Below, in pieces: positions 36,701-43,204 of a stretch of DNA of 64,000 nt. Numbering within the stretch: the stretch's first letter is position 1; the number at the start of each line of letters is the position of its first letter. The DNA is taken from the NCBI GenBank assembly GCA_022376925.1, contig JAIOJX010000004.1:127621123-127685122 (forward strand). Direction: 5' to 3'. The notes under the pieces are model-generated. The model worked only from the letters and a program-made list of their open reading frames with translations. It searched no databases and was not told where the DNA came from. This DNA is from Tragulus kanchil. Its lineage: Eukaryota > Chordata > Mammalia > Artiodactyla > Tragulidae. The translations under genes were made by a program, and so were the position numbers.

Positions 36701-37724
36701 GGGTAGAAGGTCCTTCACCTGTATTAGCCCACCCCACTGCTGGTTCTGAGGGGCTGTGCCCATAAGAGCCCCTGTTAAAGGCTGAAGGATACAACTTTAA
36801 AAACGTATTTCTATTTTAAAACTTGGTTTTAAAATACTTGATCATTCTAGGCTGATAAATACATTTTGTGATTTCTCAGTCTAGTGAGAAAGAATATTTC
36901 TAACTTTTCAATGGGCTTTAATATCATTTTAAGAGATAACTCCAATATTTTATATTCTTATGCCATCACATCAGATATGCCGCATGGTCTATGTCCAGAG
37001 GAAAGGGATATTTAAAAGGTCATTTAAAAAAAATTTTTTTTTTTCTTGGCTACTTCTGTTGGTCTTTCACTTATTTATTTTTTCATCCATCTTTGTTCTT
37101 TAGCCTGTGTGGGCCTCCCATTACAGTGGCCTCTCGTTGCAGGGCACCAGCTCTGGGCACGTGTGCTCCAGAGCGCTGGCTCAGTAGTTGGACACATTGG
37201 TCCAGCCCCCACACGGCACATGGGATCTTCCCAGGCCGGGAGTCGAACTGGTGCCCCTTGCACTGCAAGGCGGTGTCTTTACCCGCTGGGTGACCAGGGA
37301 AACCCCTAAAAGGTTATTTTTAAAAGAAGATAGGCAAGTCATTATTATAATTTTTATCACATCCTAGTCTTTCCTTTCATTCTAGAATTAAGGAGAAGTA
37401 TCCACAAACATTTGATGACATATGCCTTTACTCTGAGGTTTCCCATCTGCTGTCACACTGCACGTTTAGACTTCCATGTCGGAGGTTCATACAAGAATTA
37501 TTTCAGGATGTACAGTTTTTACAGGTCAGTAGGCTTTGTACTTCTGAACTTTTGTCTTTCAAAAATAATTGTTTGAATTAAGCTAAAAGGTTTGAGGTTA
37601 TATCTTAATGCAGTGGAAAGTCATTAATAACTTACCACTTCTTCCATAGATGCATGAAGAAGCAGAGGCTGTCTTGGCAACACCACCAAAGCAACCTGTA
37701 GTTGATACATCTTCTGAATCCTGA
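614..37724 (+). CDS. RICTOR: RICTOR, 3' half of the gene (exons given separately)
   Basis: RICTOR is the rapamycin-insensitive scaffold subunit of mTOR complex 2, which phosphorylates AKT, SGK and PKC; it acts in the cytosol and at membranes. The conceptual protein runs from an [11 protein letters not shown] segment, through the conserved armadillo-like region ([17 protein letters not shown]), the phospho-region ([11 protein letters not shown]), a short HTDDNCLYC zinc-site motif, to the C-terminus ending DTSSES and a stop at 37722-37724. Ten different exons are visible, all with GT donors and AG acceptors and compatible phases. Seven of them are wholly or partly repeated by ~1.1-kb tandem duplications that look like assembly artefacts. 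Taking one copy of each exon gives an open frame that I recognise as mammalian RICTOR. The 5' half lies outside the window. The identification rests on recalled family sequence, not a search. Confidence 0.96.
686..2867 (+). repeat. Tandem pair 1: 686-1778 / 1779-2867
   Basis: Both halves run from TTTATTGGAAGTACAGG to TTTTCAATATGCAAA. They differ by homopolymer-length changes, an A/G at the sixth base of ATTTTAAATAG and G/A in CTTGGGCGAG, and one indel near 1725/2817. The first half starts inside exon A. No transposon or TSD bounds the unit. Confidence 0.93.
2963..3055 (+). CDS. RICTOR: RICTOR exon B
   Basis: A 93-bp exon encoding [20 protein letters not shown] followed by [11 protein letters not shown], part of the conserved armadillo-like helical region (Pfam RICTOR_V type). 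The acceptor is CTCCAG ending at 2962; the donor is GTTTGT at 3056, a weaker but canonical GT site. It reads in frame from exon A and into exon C. It is single copy here, directly downstream of the first tandem pair. Confidence 0.93.
3351..3390 (-). mobile_element. Poly(T) insertion with 13-bp target-site duplication
   Basis: AAGAGTTACTCTT occurs at 3351-3363 and 3378-3390, with only a T run between. This is the footprint of L1-machinery retrotransposition in which essentially only the poly(A) tail was integrated, in minus orientation. Confidence 0.6.
3427..3533 (+). CDS. RICTOR: RICTOR exon C
   Basis: A 107-bp exon encoding [20 protein letters not shown] and [16 protein letters not shown], continuing the helical-repeat region. 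The acceptor is TTTTAG (3421-3426); the donor is GTATGT at 3534. The split glycine codon (GG|G) joins correctly to exon D. The intron just upstream holds a TSD-flanked poly-T insertion at 3351-3390, 36 bp before the acceptor. Confidence 0.93.
3984..4213 (+). CDS. RICTOR: RICTOR exon D, copy 1
   Basis: A 230-bp exon encoding [19 protein letters not shown] and [20 protein letters not shown] through to a serine-rich SESAPSS end. The acceptor CAG is at 3981-3983 and the donor GTGAGT at 4214. It marks the end of the helical region and the start of a low-complexity, phosphorylatable linker. The whole exon and both splice sites recur at 5103-5332. Because 230 is not a multiple of three, inclusion of both copies would shift the frame. 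Confidence 0.94.
4584..4724 (+). mobile_element. 5'-truncated LINE-type insertion with TSD, copy 1
   Basis: AAGAAATTACTATG (4584-4597) and AAGAAATTGCTATG (4711-4724) flank ~113 bp of G-rich then A-rich sequence ending AAAATAAAGG(A)n. This is the shape of a very short L1 3' end. Repeated at 5703-5846 by tandem pair 2. Confidence 0.55.
5103..5332 (+). CDS. RICTOR: RICTOR exon D, copy 2 (tandem duplicate)
   Basis: Base-for-base repeat of the exon at 3984-4213, 1119 bp downstream, with the same acceptor and donor. It is probably the same genomic exon counted twice by the assembly; an exon-duplication allele is the less likely alternative. Confidence 0.9.
5703..5846 (+). mobile_element. 5'-truncated LINE-type insertion with TSD, copy 2
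   Basis: Duplicate of 4584-4724 with a longer A run before the second TSD copy. Confidence 0.5.
6050..6343 (-). mobile_element. tRNA-Glu-type (CHR-like) SINE with perfect 14-bp TSD
   Basis: Reverse orientation; head GGGCTTCCCTGGTGGTGACG ends near 6329 and the B-box-like GGTTCAATCCC is present. TSD AAGACAATTCTTT(T) is at 6050-6063 and 6330-6343. Sits in a RICTOR intron. Confidence 0.85.
6885..9078 (+). repeat. Tandem pair 3: 6885-7970 / 7989-9078
   Basis: Starts at CTGTGGTCAAGTCTCC and covers the intron, acceptor and ~750 bp of exon E. About 18 bp of unmatched filler separates the halves. The first half has a 1-bp deletion close to the junction. Confidence 0.93.
7220..7970 (+). pseudogene. 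RICTOR: RICTOR exon E, copy 1, 3'-truncated with a 1-bp deletion
   Basis: Same acceptor (ATCATAG ending at 7219) and same coding sequence as the complete exon at 8324. It loses one C in the GTGCCTCCAGG stretch near 7965 and stops matching about 7970, before the rest of the exon and its donor. About 18 bp of filler follows, then the next copy begins. The truncation coincides with a tandem-pair junction, so this is most likely an assembly fragment, not a biological pseudoexon. Confidence 0.9.
8324..9332 (+). CDS. RICTOR: RICTOR exon E, complete (large phospho-region exon)
   Basis: A ~1.0-kb exon starting [20 protein letters not shown] and ending [12 protein letters not shown]. The acceptor TAG is at 8321-8323 and the donor GTGAGC at 9333. 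It encodes the long Ser/Thr-rich disordered segment of RICTOR. The motif [13 protein letters not shown] contains the threonine known in human RICTOR as T1135, a basophilic (S6K/AGC kinase) site. The split S codon at the start and split R codon at the end fit exons D and F. Partial copies flank it on both sides (7220-7970 and 9975-10431), so its centre is present three times in the window. Confidence 0.96.
9768..9954 (-). mobile_element. Bov-tA-type SINE
   Basis: Reverse-oriented ruminant Bov-tA: GCTTCCCTGGTGGCTCAGCA head at 9954 and the BovB-derived tail (AGTCATGACTGACTCTTTTG) at the left. Copied at 10867-11053 by tandem pair 4. Confidence 0.9.
9975..10431 (+). pseudogene. RICTOR: RICTOR exon E, copy 3, 5'-truncated
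   Basis: Repeats the last ~455 bp of the exon and its donor, starting abruptly at GTGGCATAAG with one T missing just inside the junction (GGCATAAGTCAATG versus GGCATAAGTTCAATG). There is no acceptor in front; instead it is fused to the end of a Bov-tA SINE copy. It differs from the complete copy by a synonymous TAC/TAT change (9186 versus 10285). Best read as the start of the next overlapping assembly segment. Confidence 0.9.
10867..11053 (-). mobile_element. Bov-tA-type SINE, tandem copy
   Basis: Second copy of the element at 9768-9954 created by tandem pair 4. Confidence 0.88.
11069..13035. other. RICTOR intron, unique part
   Basis: AT-rich intronic DNA between tandem pairs 4 and 5. Apart from the ZNF706 retrocopy at 11540-12010 I recognise nothing in it. 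Confidence 0.6.
11540..12010 (-). pseudogene. ZNF706: ZNF706 processed pseudogene
   Basis: On the minus strand the sequence reads [17 protein letters not shown], then GQKKK, a stop, then [18 protein letters not shown], and after a frame change [16 protein letters not shown] and [10 protein letters not shown] before TAA (11749-11751). That is the whole ~76-residue ZNF706 protein without introns. The start codon position (11978-11980) reads ACA instead of ATG, a Gln codon has become TAA, and a frameshift follows CTV. A ZNF706-like 3' UTR continues to about 11540 and includes AATAAAG. It sits antisense in a RICTOR intron and is a dead retrocopy. The GGHDQK-type core was recognised from memory. 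Confidence 0.85.
13113..13272 (+). mobile_element. MIR-like SINE relic
   Basis: GTGGTATAATGGTTAGCATG matches the tRNA-like head and GAGGTCTAATCCTGGCACTG the core of a mammalian MIR element. Old and diverged. Copied at 14146-14305. Confidence 0.6.
14146..14305 (+). mobile_element. MIR-like SINE relic, tandem copy
   Basis: Duplicate of 13113-13272 within tandem pair 5. Confidence 0.58.
15622..15799 (+). CDS. RICTOR: RICTOR exon F, copy 1
   Basis: A 178-bp exon encoding [20 protein letters not shown], then [20 protein letters not shown] and [10 protein letters not shown]. The acceptor TTCTAG ends at 15621; the donor GTATCG is at 15800. It joins in phase to exons E and G. It is repeated whole 1089 bp downstream. 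178 is not divisible by three, so a double exon would frameshift. Confidence 0.94.
16711..16888 (+). CDS. RICTOR: RICTOR exon F, copy 2 (tandem duplicate)
   Basis: Identical coding sequence and splice sites to 15622-15799, inside the second half of the 15301-17480 tandem pair. Most likely the same exon represented twice. Confidence 0.9.
17654..17738 (+). CDS. RICTOR: RICTOR exon G, copy 1
   Basis: An 85-bp exon encoding [20 protein letters not shown] and RVFAHDAGG. The acceptor TTTTAG ends at 17653; the donor is GTAATG. The split glycine codon joins exon H. It is repeated whole at 18718; 85 bp is not a multiple of three. Confidence 0.93.
17936..17956 (+). repeat. (GA)n tract
   Basis: GAGAGAGGAGAGAGAGAGAG in a RICTOR intron; recopied near 18996-19016. 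Confidence 0.85.
18718..18802 (+). CDS. RICTOR: RICTOR exon G, copy 2 (tandem duplicate)
   Basis: Same 85 bp and same splice sites as 17654-17738, 1064 bp downstream, in the second half of the 17294-19416 pair. Confidence 0.9.
19453..19686 (+). CDS. RICTOR: RICTOR exon H (zinc-site motif)
   Basis: A 234-bp exon encoding [20 protein letters not shown], then [20 protein letters not shown] and [20 protein letters not shown]. The acceptor CAG ends at 19452; the donor GTGAGT is at 19687. The H-x4-C-x2-C pattern in [10 protein letters not shown] matches the residues that, as I recall from the mTORC2 structure, help bind a zinc ion in the RICTOR C-terminal domain; the cysteine in PMCRILL of exon J is the likely fourth ligand. 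It is single copy. A 13.4-kb intron follows. Confidence 0.94.
20695..20920 (+). mobile_element. L2-like 3' end relic
   Basis: CTCATTCATGCATTCAACTT, a STACTTATTGTGCCA-like stretch, CATTAAACTAGATGCTA and a CTCTAGTCCAGTGAAG stretch follow the order of a mammalian L2 3' end (ATTCAACA..TATTGAGCAC..CTAGTGGGG). Confidence 0.45.
20934..21103 (-). mobile_element. Bov-tA-type SINE
   Basis: Reverse-oriented: CAGTCACTCATTTGTGACTC tail to a GTGGCTCAGACAGC-like head; B-box region GCTTGAACCGG. Moderately diverged. Confidence 0.85.
21147..21353 (+). mobile_element. Bov-tA-type SINE
   Basis: Forward: GGGCTTCCCTGGTGGCTCAG head, GGGAAGATCCCCTGGAGAAG body, AGAGTCAGACACAACTTGGC tail. It lies close to the oppositely oriented Bov-tA at 20934, so the two could form an intronic inverted repeat. 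Confidence 0.9.
21620..22190. mobile_element. LTR-like relic (unassigned)
   Basis: TTTATTTGGTTCATAATTAG, GACTGCAGCCTGGGAGGCAG and the rest resemble ruminant endogenous-retrovirus LTR sequence as I remember it; no coding regions or clear TG..CA ends were found. It includes a ~60-bp internal duplication at 21975-22095. Confidence 0.3.
21975..22095 (+). repeat. Internal ~60-bp direct repeat
   Basis: CACCCTGATCTCCATC...GTCAGCAGCTCTCAACAGCA occurs twice, starting at about 21975 and 22037, with several differences, so it is an older duplication unlike the 1.1-kb pairs. Confidence 0.8.
22207..22330 (+). mobile_element. MER5/hAT-Charlie-like relic
   Basis: ACCAGCAGCATCAGCATCAC, GCGCTTGTTAGACATGCAG and CAGAATCAGAACCAGCG follow the pattern of a mammalian MER5/MER58-class hAT element. 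The subfamily is not certain. Confidence 0.5.
22400..22606 (-). mobile_element. Bov-tA-type SINE
   Basis: Reverse-oriented: TTAGTCATGTCCAACATTTT tail, CACTGGAGTGGATTGCCATT body, GGCATCCCAGGTGGTTCAGT head (minus strand). Its head region is recopied at 23691-23742. Confidence 0.88.
22635..22917 (-). mobile_element. tRNA-Glu-type (CHR-like) SINE
   Basis: Reverse-oriented: tail ...CATCCATCTTTATTCTTTGG, body GGCCTCTCTTGTTGCAGAGC, B-box region CAGTTCGATCCC on the minus strand, then the head. Inserted beside a Bov-tA and an L1 3' end; recopied at 23769-24051. Confidence 0.85.
23769..24051 (-). mobile_element. tRNA-Glu-type SINE, tandem copy
   Basis: Copy of 22635-22917 through tandem pair 8. Confidence 0.82.
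24702..26858 (+). repeat. Tandem pair 9: 24702-25778 / 25779-26858
   Basis: An L1-filled unit joined at GATAGTTT, a microhomology present at both unit ends. Differences are in T and A run lengths. Confidence 0.92.
26475..26960 (+). mobile_element. Sense L1 ORF2 fragment nested in the antisense L1
   Basis: After a poly-T run, AAAAACTAAAAGCTTTTACT, AAAGATGCTCAACATCCTTA and TTGCTGGTGGGTATGTAAAA are the sense-strand L1 ORF2 3' end. The antisense L1 is broken at ACCACACAG and resumes at ACCACACTG on the far side. An earlier tandem copy lies at 25400-25778 and a third, short one at 27887-28075. Confidence 0.7.
27582..27697 (-). mobile_element. BovB/Bov-A 3'-end fragment
   Basis: TTCAGTTGCTCGGGCGTATC, GGCCCGTGGGCTGCAGCACG and CCTTCACCACCTCCCGGATC match the BovB-derived tail in reverse. 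Recopied at 28690-28805. Confidence 0.8.
28690..28805 (-). mobile_element. BovB/Bov-A fragment, tandem copy
   Basis: Copy of 27582-27697 through tandem pair 10. Confidence 0.78.
29767..29987 (+). mobile_element. tRNA-Glu-type (CHR-like) SINE
   Basis: Forward: GGGCTTCCCTGGTGGTCCAG head, A-box-like GGTCCAGTGGG, B-box CAGTTCGATCCCTGG, body GGACCAGTGTGTCCAATTAC, end AAAGAATAAAGATGGATG. Shorter tail than the copies at 47 and 60 kb. Recopied at 30870-31090. Confidence 0.88.
30870..31090 (+). mobile_element. tRNA-Glu-type SINE, tandem copy
   Basis: Copy of 29767-29987 through tandem pair 11. Confidence 0.86.
33096..33251 (+). CDS. RICTOR: RICTOR exon I
   Basis: A 156-bp exon encoding [20 protein letters not shown] and [20 protein letters not shown], ending in [10 protein letters not shown]. 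The acceptor TTCAG ends at 33095 after a T-rich tract; the donor GTGAGT is at 33252. Single copy; the next tandem pair starts only 140 bp downstream. Confidence 0.94.
33570..33693 (+). CDS. RICTOR: RICTOR exon J, copy 1
   Basis: A 124-bp exon encoding [20 protein letters not shown] and [20 protein letters not shown]. The acceptor TTTCAG ends at 33569; the donor GTAAGT is at 33694. Part of the ordered C-terminal domain. Repeated whole 1132 bp downstream; the length is not a multiple of three. Confidence 0.94.
34345..34520 (+). mobile_element. MER5-like relic (three copies in window)
   Basis: AAGCAGTGGTCCTCAAATGC, CCTGTGGGGCTTTGCAAAG and CACCAGGGCCCCAGTGCAG follow the MER5-class layout. Tandem pairs 12 and 13 place further copies at about 35480-35655 and 36592-36767. 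Confidence 0.5.
34702..34825 (+). CDS. RICTOR: RICTOR exon J, copy 2 (tandem duplicate)
   Basis: Repeats 33570-33693 with both splice sites, inside the second half of the 33394-35661 pair. A few substitutions elsewhere in this pair (near 34455 versus 35587, for example) show that the copies are not literally identical. Confidence 0.9.
35925..36196 (-). mobile_element. tRNA-Glu-type (CHR-like) SINE
   Basis: Reverse-oriented with the tail CTTGGCTACTTCTGTTGGTC (minus strand: GACCAACAGAAGTAGCCAAG). Imperfect TSD TAAAAGGTGATTT / TAAAAGGTTATTT at about 35901 and 36197. Recopied at 37035-37306. Confidence 0.86.
36276..36414 (+). CDS. RICTOR: RICTOR exon K, copy 1
   Basis: A 139-bp exon encoding [40 protein letters not shown] and DVQFLQ. 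The acceptor TTCTAG ends at 36275; the donor GTCAGT is at 36415. Repeated at 37386-37524. Confidence 0.93.
36540..36562 (+). pseudogene. RICTOR: RICTOR terminal exon, truncated copy 1
   Basis: The acceptor CATAG and the first 23 bases of the last coding exon (MHEEAEA) are present; the match then ends abruptly at GAGGCTGT. It is followed by a 26-bp filler unrelated to RICTOR and the start of the next tandem copy. An assembly junction, not a real exon. Confidence 0.88.
37035..37306 (-). mobile_element. tRNA-Glu-type SINE, tandem copy
   Basis: Copy of 35925-36196 through tandem pair 13; a few bases shorter in GGCCTCTC(TC)GTTGC. Confidence 0.84.
37386..37524 (+). CDS. RICTOR: RICTOR exon K, copy 2 (tandem duplicate)
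   Basis: Same 139 bp as 36276-36414 with the same acceptor and donor. This copy is followed by the complete terminal exon, so it is the one to use when building the gene model. Confidence 0.93.
37650..37724 (+). CDS. RICTOR: RICTOR terminal coding exon and stop codon
   Basis: Encodes [24 protein letters not shown], then TGA at 37722-37724. The acceptor CATAG ends at 37649. The C-terminus matches the mammalian RICTOR ending apart from conservative substitutions. The exon continues into a long 3' UTR. Confidence 0.95.
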   Translation: MHEEAEAVLATPPKQPVVDTSSES

Positions 37725-39775
37725 CCTCATATTTATGATATATATAGATGCATACTATATATATATTCGTATTTGTGGACTTCTAAAAGCCTCAAAAGAT
37801 GCCAACTGGGCAGCAAAGACAGGATATCTTCTCTACGCTGTTCCAGCAATTACTGGTACATGATCAGTTGGAACTGCAGACTTCCCTAACCAAAACAACT
37901 TCCTCTCCCTTCCGTTGAGTCCCTCTGGGGGTTCATTATTCATTGCCACAGTTTTAAGAGTTTTAGTTACCATTGTTTGCAAGATCCAAGCACTGAATAC
38001 CTACATAGGTTTTCTATTTTTTCATTTGAAGAGCATAGAAAGAGTGGAACAGTAAGGTATGCAGAAGCACCCTTCACCATTTTATCTGAGTTCTGTTTTT
38101 TAGAGTAAATATAAAGATGCCTTGTTTGTTAACTAATTTGTGGAAACCAGGAATCAGTGTCTCTGAGGCTGCATCCTGTTAGTACAATGGGATGTGCTGT
38201 AACTGCTGGTGTTAGAAGGGGGATCTTTGACCCTTCCACGTTTTTCTTCATGTCTATAACACTACTTCAGAGGTTTGTAACCTCAGAGCGAAAGAGCCTC
38301 AACAGCCAGGACTTGTAAGTTATTTTTATGTGACTAGACTTACATAAAGTTTCTTATTTGTTTTCCATCTCTTAAGTTTTGTTGCAGTGTATTTTTATAG
38401 GCTATTTGAACCAATTAAGGTTTTTCACTACAGTTCCTGATTAAAATCAGAAAATTATTTTACATTTCAGAGTACTTCTCATTTATAAAGTGCATATGTT
38501 TTCAGTGGACTTCTACTTTTATCAGCTTCCCATATCACCATTTTAACAGGAACTTGAACAAGCACTGTTGATTTAGACCTAGAGTAAAAGAAAGCATTAA
38601 ATAGCATCTTGGCTACCTTAAGGAAAAGATAAGGTTGCGTACAATTTATACATTCCATGGGAAAAGAAGAGCCATAGTTCCTTGTAAAGAAAGTCATTAA
38701 TGAGACATTATGATTAAAAATTGTAGTGAAAAGCCTTAAATACCAAATTTTAAAGCAGCAGTAATTTAATTTTTATATCAGTGTTCTTGTTTGCACAGAC
38801 TAAATGCAGTGATAGGTGAGTTTATGAGTACAATGGTTGCCTTTATCGCATTTGTGAAGTTGTTGAAGTTGATGAGGGCAGTGTTTTGTTTGTTTAATTT
38901 GTGTTTGTCTAAAGATACTTGGAAACCTTTATAGGAATTAAATATATATGCAAATTTGTATATAAAAAGCATGGCCATCATCATTAGAATGCTTGCAAAT
39001 GAAAGGATGATCTTTTTTGAGGTCTGTATATAAGTAGAAAGAAAAATCCAGCTGGACTGACTAGAACCCTTTTTTAATTCCTTTGTTTAGACCGTCTTCG
39101 CAGGTATGCATCAACTCTGACAGTCATAGCACATGGGTTAGTACTTCCCGTATGACAGCTCCTTTCTGTGGTGGGCTTGTTCTCTGAGATCTCTGTGAGG
39201 AACCCTGTGAACTAGAAAACAACTCACAGAGATACTTTTTTTCTTCTTCTTCTTTTTAATTTATTGGCACTGAAAGTTCCAATTGAGATGAAGCATTTCA
39301 TCTCACTTCATAACACCTCTTTGTCTGCACTTCAGTGAATTGTTCTTATGTGCACTGTGTAGCAACTTACATTATAACAAAGCAGATAAGGGCTGTAAGC
39401 TGCTGCTTATGTTAAAAAGTGGTTCTTCAGATTTTCTTTCATAAAATCCAACTGAAGATAAAACATGCTTCTTTTTTTTTTAACTTTATCACTGAACCCA
39501 AGTGTTTATTTAAATGTCAACAGTACTTCTAAGAACATTGCCTGTCACCTTGGTCTTTGGTCTTGGATGATTAAACTGCCTTCCAGAGAACCAAATGTCA
39601 GAGATACTAGACCAAATAGTGGTTAAAAACTCCAAAGGAGGTAATGTAGTAATATTATTAATAATGGGATTAGCATAGTTTAGACATTCATTTTAAACAC
39701 TACCTCAGTTAATATAGAGTATAAAATCTGTGGTTTAATCCCTCAAAAGTTAACAGTAAATTCTTTTTTTTGTTA

Positions 39776-39786
39776 CACACACGTGT

Positions 39787-39820
<34 letters not shown>
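39776..39820 (+). repeat. (CA)n microsatellite in RICTOR 3' UTR, copy 1
   Basis: ACACACACGTGTGC followed by about 15 CA units. Same length in the tandem copy at 40919-40963. Confidence 0.95.
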
Positions 39821-40918
39821 CTCTCCATTCCTGGACCCCACCTCACTTACCCATCTGAAATGAAGTCTTCATTACCATTATTAGCCTGAATAGTTTTTTG
39901 GGGTTATTACCTTGAAAGACTTGTATGTATATATCATAATATTTGCCTGTAGCACTTAGTTTGGGGATACACTCAGAGCTTAGTTGTTCTCAGTAATTAA
40001 AAAAAAAGATGTCTGTACTTAAATGTATAGTGCTCTCTGGTTTATCCATGTTTCACTGACAGGTCTAATACATTTTCTTTAAGTACTTATTTGTATAAAA
40101 GTAGACTTTTACGATGAAAGATGCTCACATGCAGTGCCAAGTGATTTAACTTAGGTGTTTAAAATGTTAAATTATGGCAGAGAAGATTAGGAATGTTGTC
40201 AGTGGTAGAACCCTTTTTAATTCCTTTGTTTAGACCGTCTTCGCAGGTATGCATCAACTCTGACAGTCATAGCACATGGGTTAGTACTTCCCGTATGACA
40301 GCTCCTTTCTGTGGTGGGCTTGTTCTCTGAGATCTCTGTGAGGAACCCTGTGAACTAGAAAACAACTCACAGAGATACTTTTTTTCTTCTTCTTCTTTTT
40401 AATTTATTGGCACTGAAAGTTCCAATTGAGATGAAGCATTTCATCTCACTTCATAACACCTCTTTGTCTGCACTTCAGTGAATTGTTCTTATGTGCACTG
40501 TGTAGCAACTTACATTATAACAAAGCAGATAAGGGCTGTAAGCTGCTGCTTATGTTAAAAAGTGGTTCTTCAGATTTTCTTTCATAAAATCCAACTGAAG
40601 ATAAAACATGCTTTTTTTTTTTTTTTAACTTTATCACTGAACCCAAGTGTTTATTTAAATGTCAACAGTACTTCTAAGAACATTGCCTGTCACCTTGGTC
40701 TTTGGTCTTGGATGATTAAACTGCCTTCCAGAGAACCAAATGTCAGAGATACTAGACCAAATAGTGGTTAAAAACTCCAAAGGAGGTAATGTAGTAATAT
40801 TATTAATAATGGGATTAGCATAGTTTAGACATTCATTTTAAACACTACCTCAGTTAATATAGAGTATAAAATCTGTGGTTTAATCCCTCAAAAGTTAACA
40901 GTAAATTCTTTTTTTTGT

Positions 40919-40931
40919 TACACACACGTGT

Positions 40932-40963
<32 letters not shown>
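40919..40963 (+). repeat. (CA)n microsatellite, tandem copy
   Basis: Copy through tandem pair 14; equal CA number argues against an old duplication, since such loci mutate quickly. Confidence 0.93.
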
Positions 40964-40965
<2 letters not shown>

Positions 40966-41017
40966 CTCTCCATTCCTGGACCCCACCTCACTTACCCATC
41001 TGAAATGAAGTCTTCAT

Positions 41018-43204
41018 TACCATTATTAGCCTGAATAGTTTTTTGGGGTTATTACCTTGAAAGACTTGTATGTATATATCATAATATTTGCCTGTAGCAC
41101 TTAGTTTGGGGATACACTCAGAGCTTAGTTGTTCTCAGTAATTAAAAAAAAAGATGTCTGTACTTAAATGTATAGTGCTCTCTGGTTTATCCATGTTTCA
41201 CTGACAGGTCTAATACATTTTCTTTAAGTACTTATTTGTATAAAAGTAGACTTTTACGATGAAAGATGCTCACATGCAGTGCCAAGTGATTTAACTTAGG
41301 TGTTTAAAATGTTAAATTATGGCAGAGAAGATTAGGAATGTTGTCAGTGGTAATAGAAATAATTGAGAAAAGCTATAATACCTATCTGTAATAGATATTA
41401 CCAGACTATAAAATACCAAAATAATGTCAATATTGTAGTTTTTCAAAATTTTAGAATTAATCTTAGTCCTTATAAATTTGTACTACTGGTCATTATTGAA
41501 TATTTTGAAGGAATTTGGGCAGTTGTGCTGGTTATAAACTGTGAATTTCTCATTGTAAAATGAATTGCCGTTTCTGATTGAAATTGTTTTCAAGAACAGA
41601 TTTCAGCTTCACAAACTAAGTAAACACTGATAAATTAGAAATTAGTATTTGTAATTAAATACGGTCTAAAATTTCTTATACTTTTGCTTCCTGTTTATGC
41701 TTAGGTAGATTTGAAGGGGAGAAAGGTCTTTTCTCCCTAAGAAAGAATTTTCTAACAAAGATTGGTAGCATAAGGGCATTCTGTAAGACATTGACATTAA
41801 AAGAGGCTCTTCAGAGGTATAGACTTTATTTTACTAGTTACTCTAACATCATGTGTGTAAGTCCTTTTGAAATGGTGTAGCTTTAATAGTTTTCAGCTCT
41901 TTTATCCAGAGCTTGAAGTAATTAAAGCTGAGTTTTTTCAGGGCATATTACTGATGCAAAGTGTTCAGTAGTGAGGTGTGAATGCTTATTTAGATTTGTC
42001 TACTGCTATTTATATAAAGAAATTTTTCATTCCTTTCAGAGGGCATAAATTTAAGCACAGATCATTAAGCAATAAACCGATCAAATTGTCATCCAATATT
42101 AAAAGTTTACCATTATTAGCCTGAATAGTTTTTTGGGGTTATTACCTTGAAAGACTTGTATGTATATATCATAATATTTGCCTGTAGCACTTAGTTTGGG
42201 GATACACTCAGAGCTTAGTTGTTCTCAGTAATTAAAAAAAAAGATGTCTGTACTTAAATGTATAGTGCTCTCTGGTTTATCCATGTTTCACTGACAGGTC
42301 TAATACATTTTCTTTAAGTACTTATTTGTATAAAAGTAGACTTTTACGATGAAAGATGCTCACATGCAGTGCCAAGTGATTTAACTTAGGTGTTTAAAAT
42401 GTTAAATTATGGCAGAGAAGATTAGGAATGTTGTCAGTGGTAATAGAAATAATTGAGAAAAGCTATAATACCTATCTGTAATAGATATTACCAGACTATA
42501 AAATACCAAAATAATGTCAATATTGTAGTTTTTCAAAATTTTAGAATTAATCTTAGTCCTTATAAATTTGTACTACTGGTCATTATTGAATATTTTGAAG
42601 GAATTTGGGCAGTTGTGCTGGTTATAAACTGTGAATTTCTCATTGTAAAATGAATTGCCGTTTCTGATTGAAATTGTTTTCAAGAACAGATTTCAGCTTC
42701 ACAAACTAAGTAAACACTGATAAATTAGAAATTAGTATTTGTAATTAAATACGGTCTAAAATTTCTTATACTTTTGCTTCCTGTTTATGCTTAGGTAGAT
42801 TTGAAGGGGAGAAAGGTCTTTTCTCCCTAAGAAAGAATTTTCTAACAAAGATTGGTAGCATAAGGGCATTCTGTAAGACATTGACATTAAAAGAGGCTCT
42901 TCAGAGGTATAGACTTTATTTTACTAGTTACTCTAACATCATGTGTGTAAGTCCTTTTGAAATGGTGTAGCTTTAATAGTTTTCAGCTCTTTTATCCAGA
43001 GCTTGAAGTAATTAAAGCTGAGTTTTTTCAGGGCATATTACTGATGCAAAGTGTTCAGTAGTGAGGTGTGAATGCTTATTTAGATTTGTCTACTGCTATT
43101 TATATAAAGAAATTTTTCATTCCTTTCAGAGGATGCCTTTTATCCCCACATTAAAGCACAGATCATTAAGCAATAAAAACCGATCAAATTGTCATCCAAA
43201 TTAT
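41018..43204 (+). repeat. Tandem pair 15: 41018-42107 / 42109-43204
   Basis: A 3' UTR unit. The last ~65 bases of the first half are deletion-rich relative to the second (CAGAGGGCATAAATTTAAG versus CAGAGGATGCCTTTTATCC...). The overlap with pair 14 gives three copies of ~330 bp. Confidence 0.92.

Larger units (their letters stand above)
35478..37672 (+). repeat. Tandem pair 13: 35478-36562 / 36589-37672
   Basis: Contains the MER5-like relic, a tRNA-Glu-type SINE, exon K and the acceptor of the last exon. The halves are separated by 26 bp of filler (TCCCAATCATCCACTTTT...). Confidence 0.93.
39062..41352 (+). repeat. Tandem pair 14: 39062-40205 / 40206-41352
   Basis: A 3' UTR unit with the (CA)n microsatellite, joined at TCAGTGGTAGAACCC. 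Differences are in T runs (39472 versus 40613). Confidence 0.93.
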
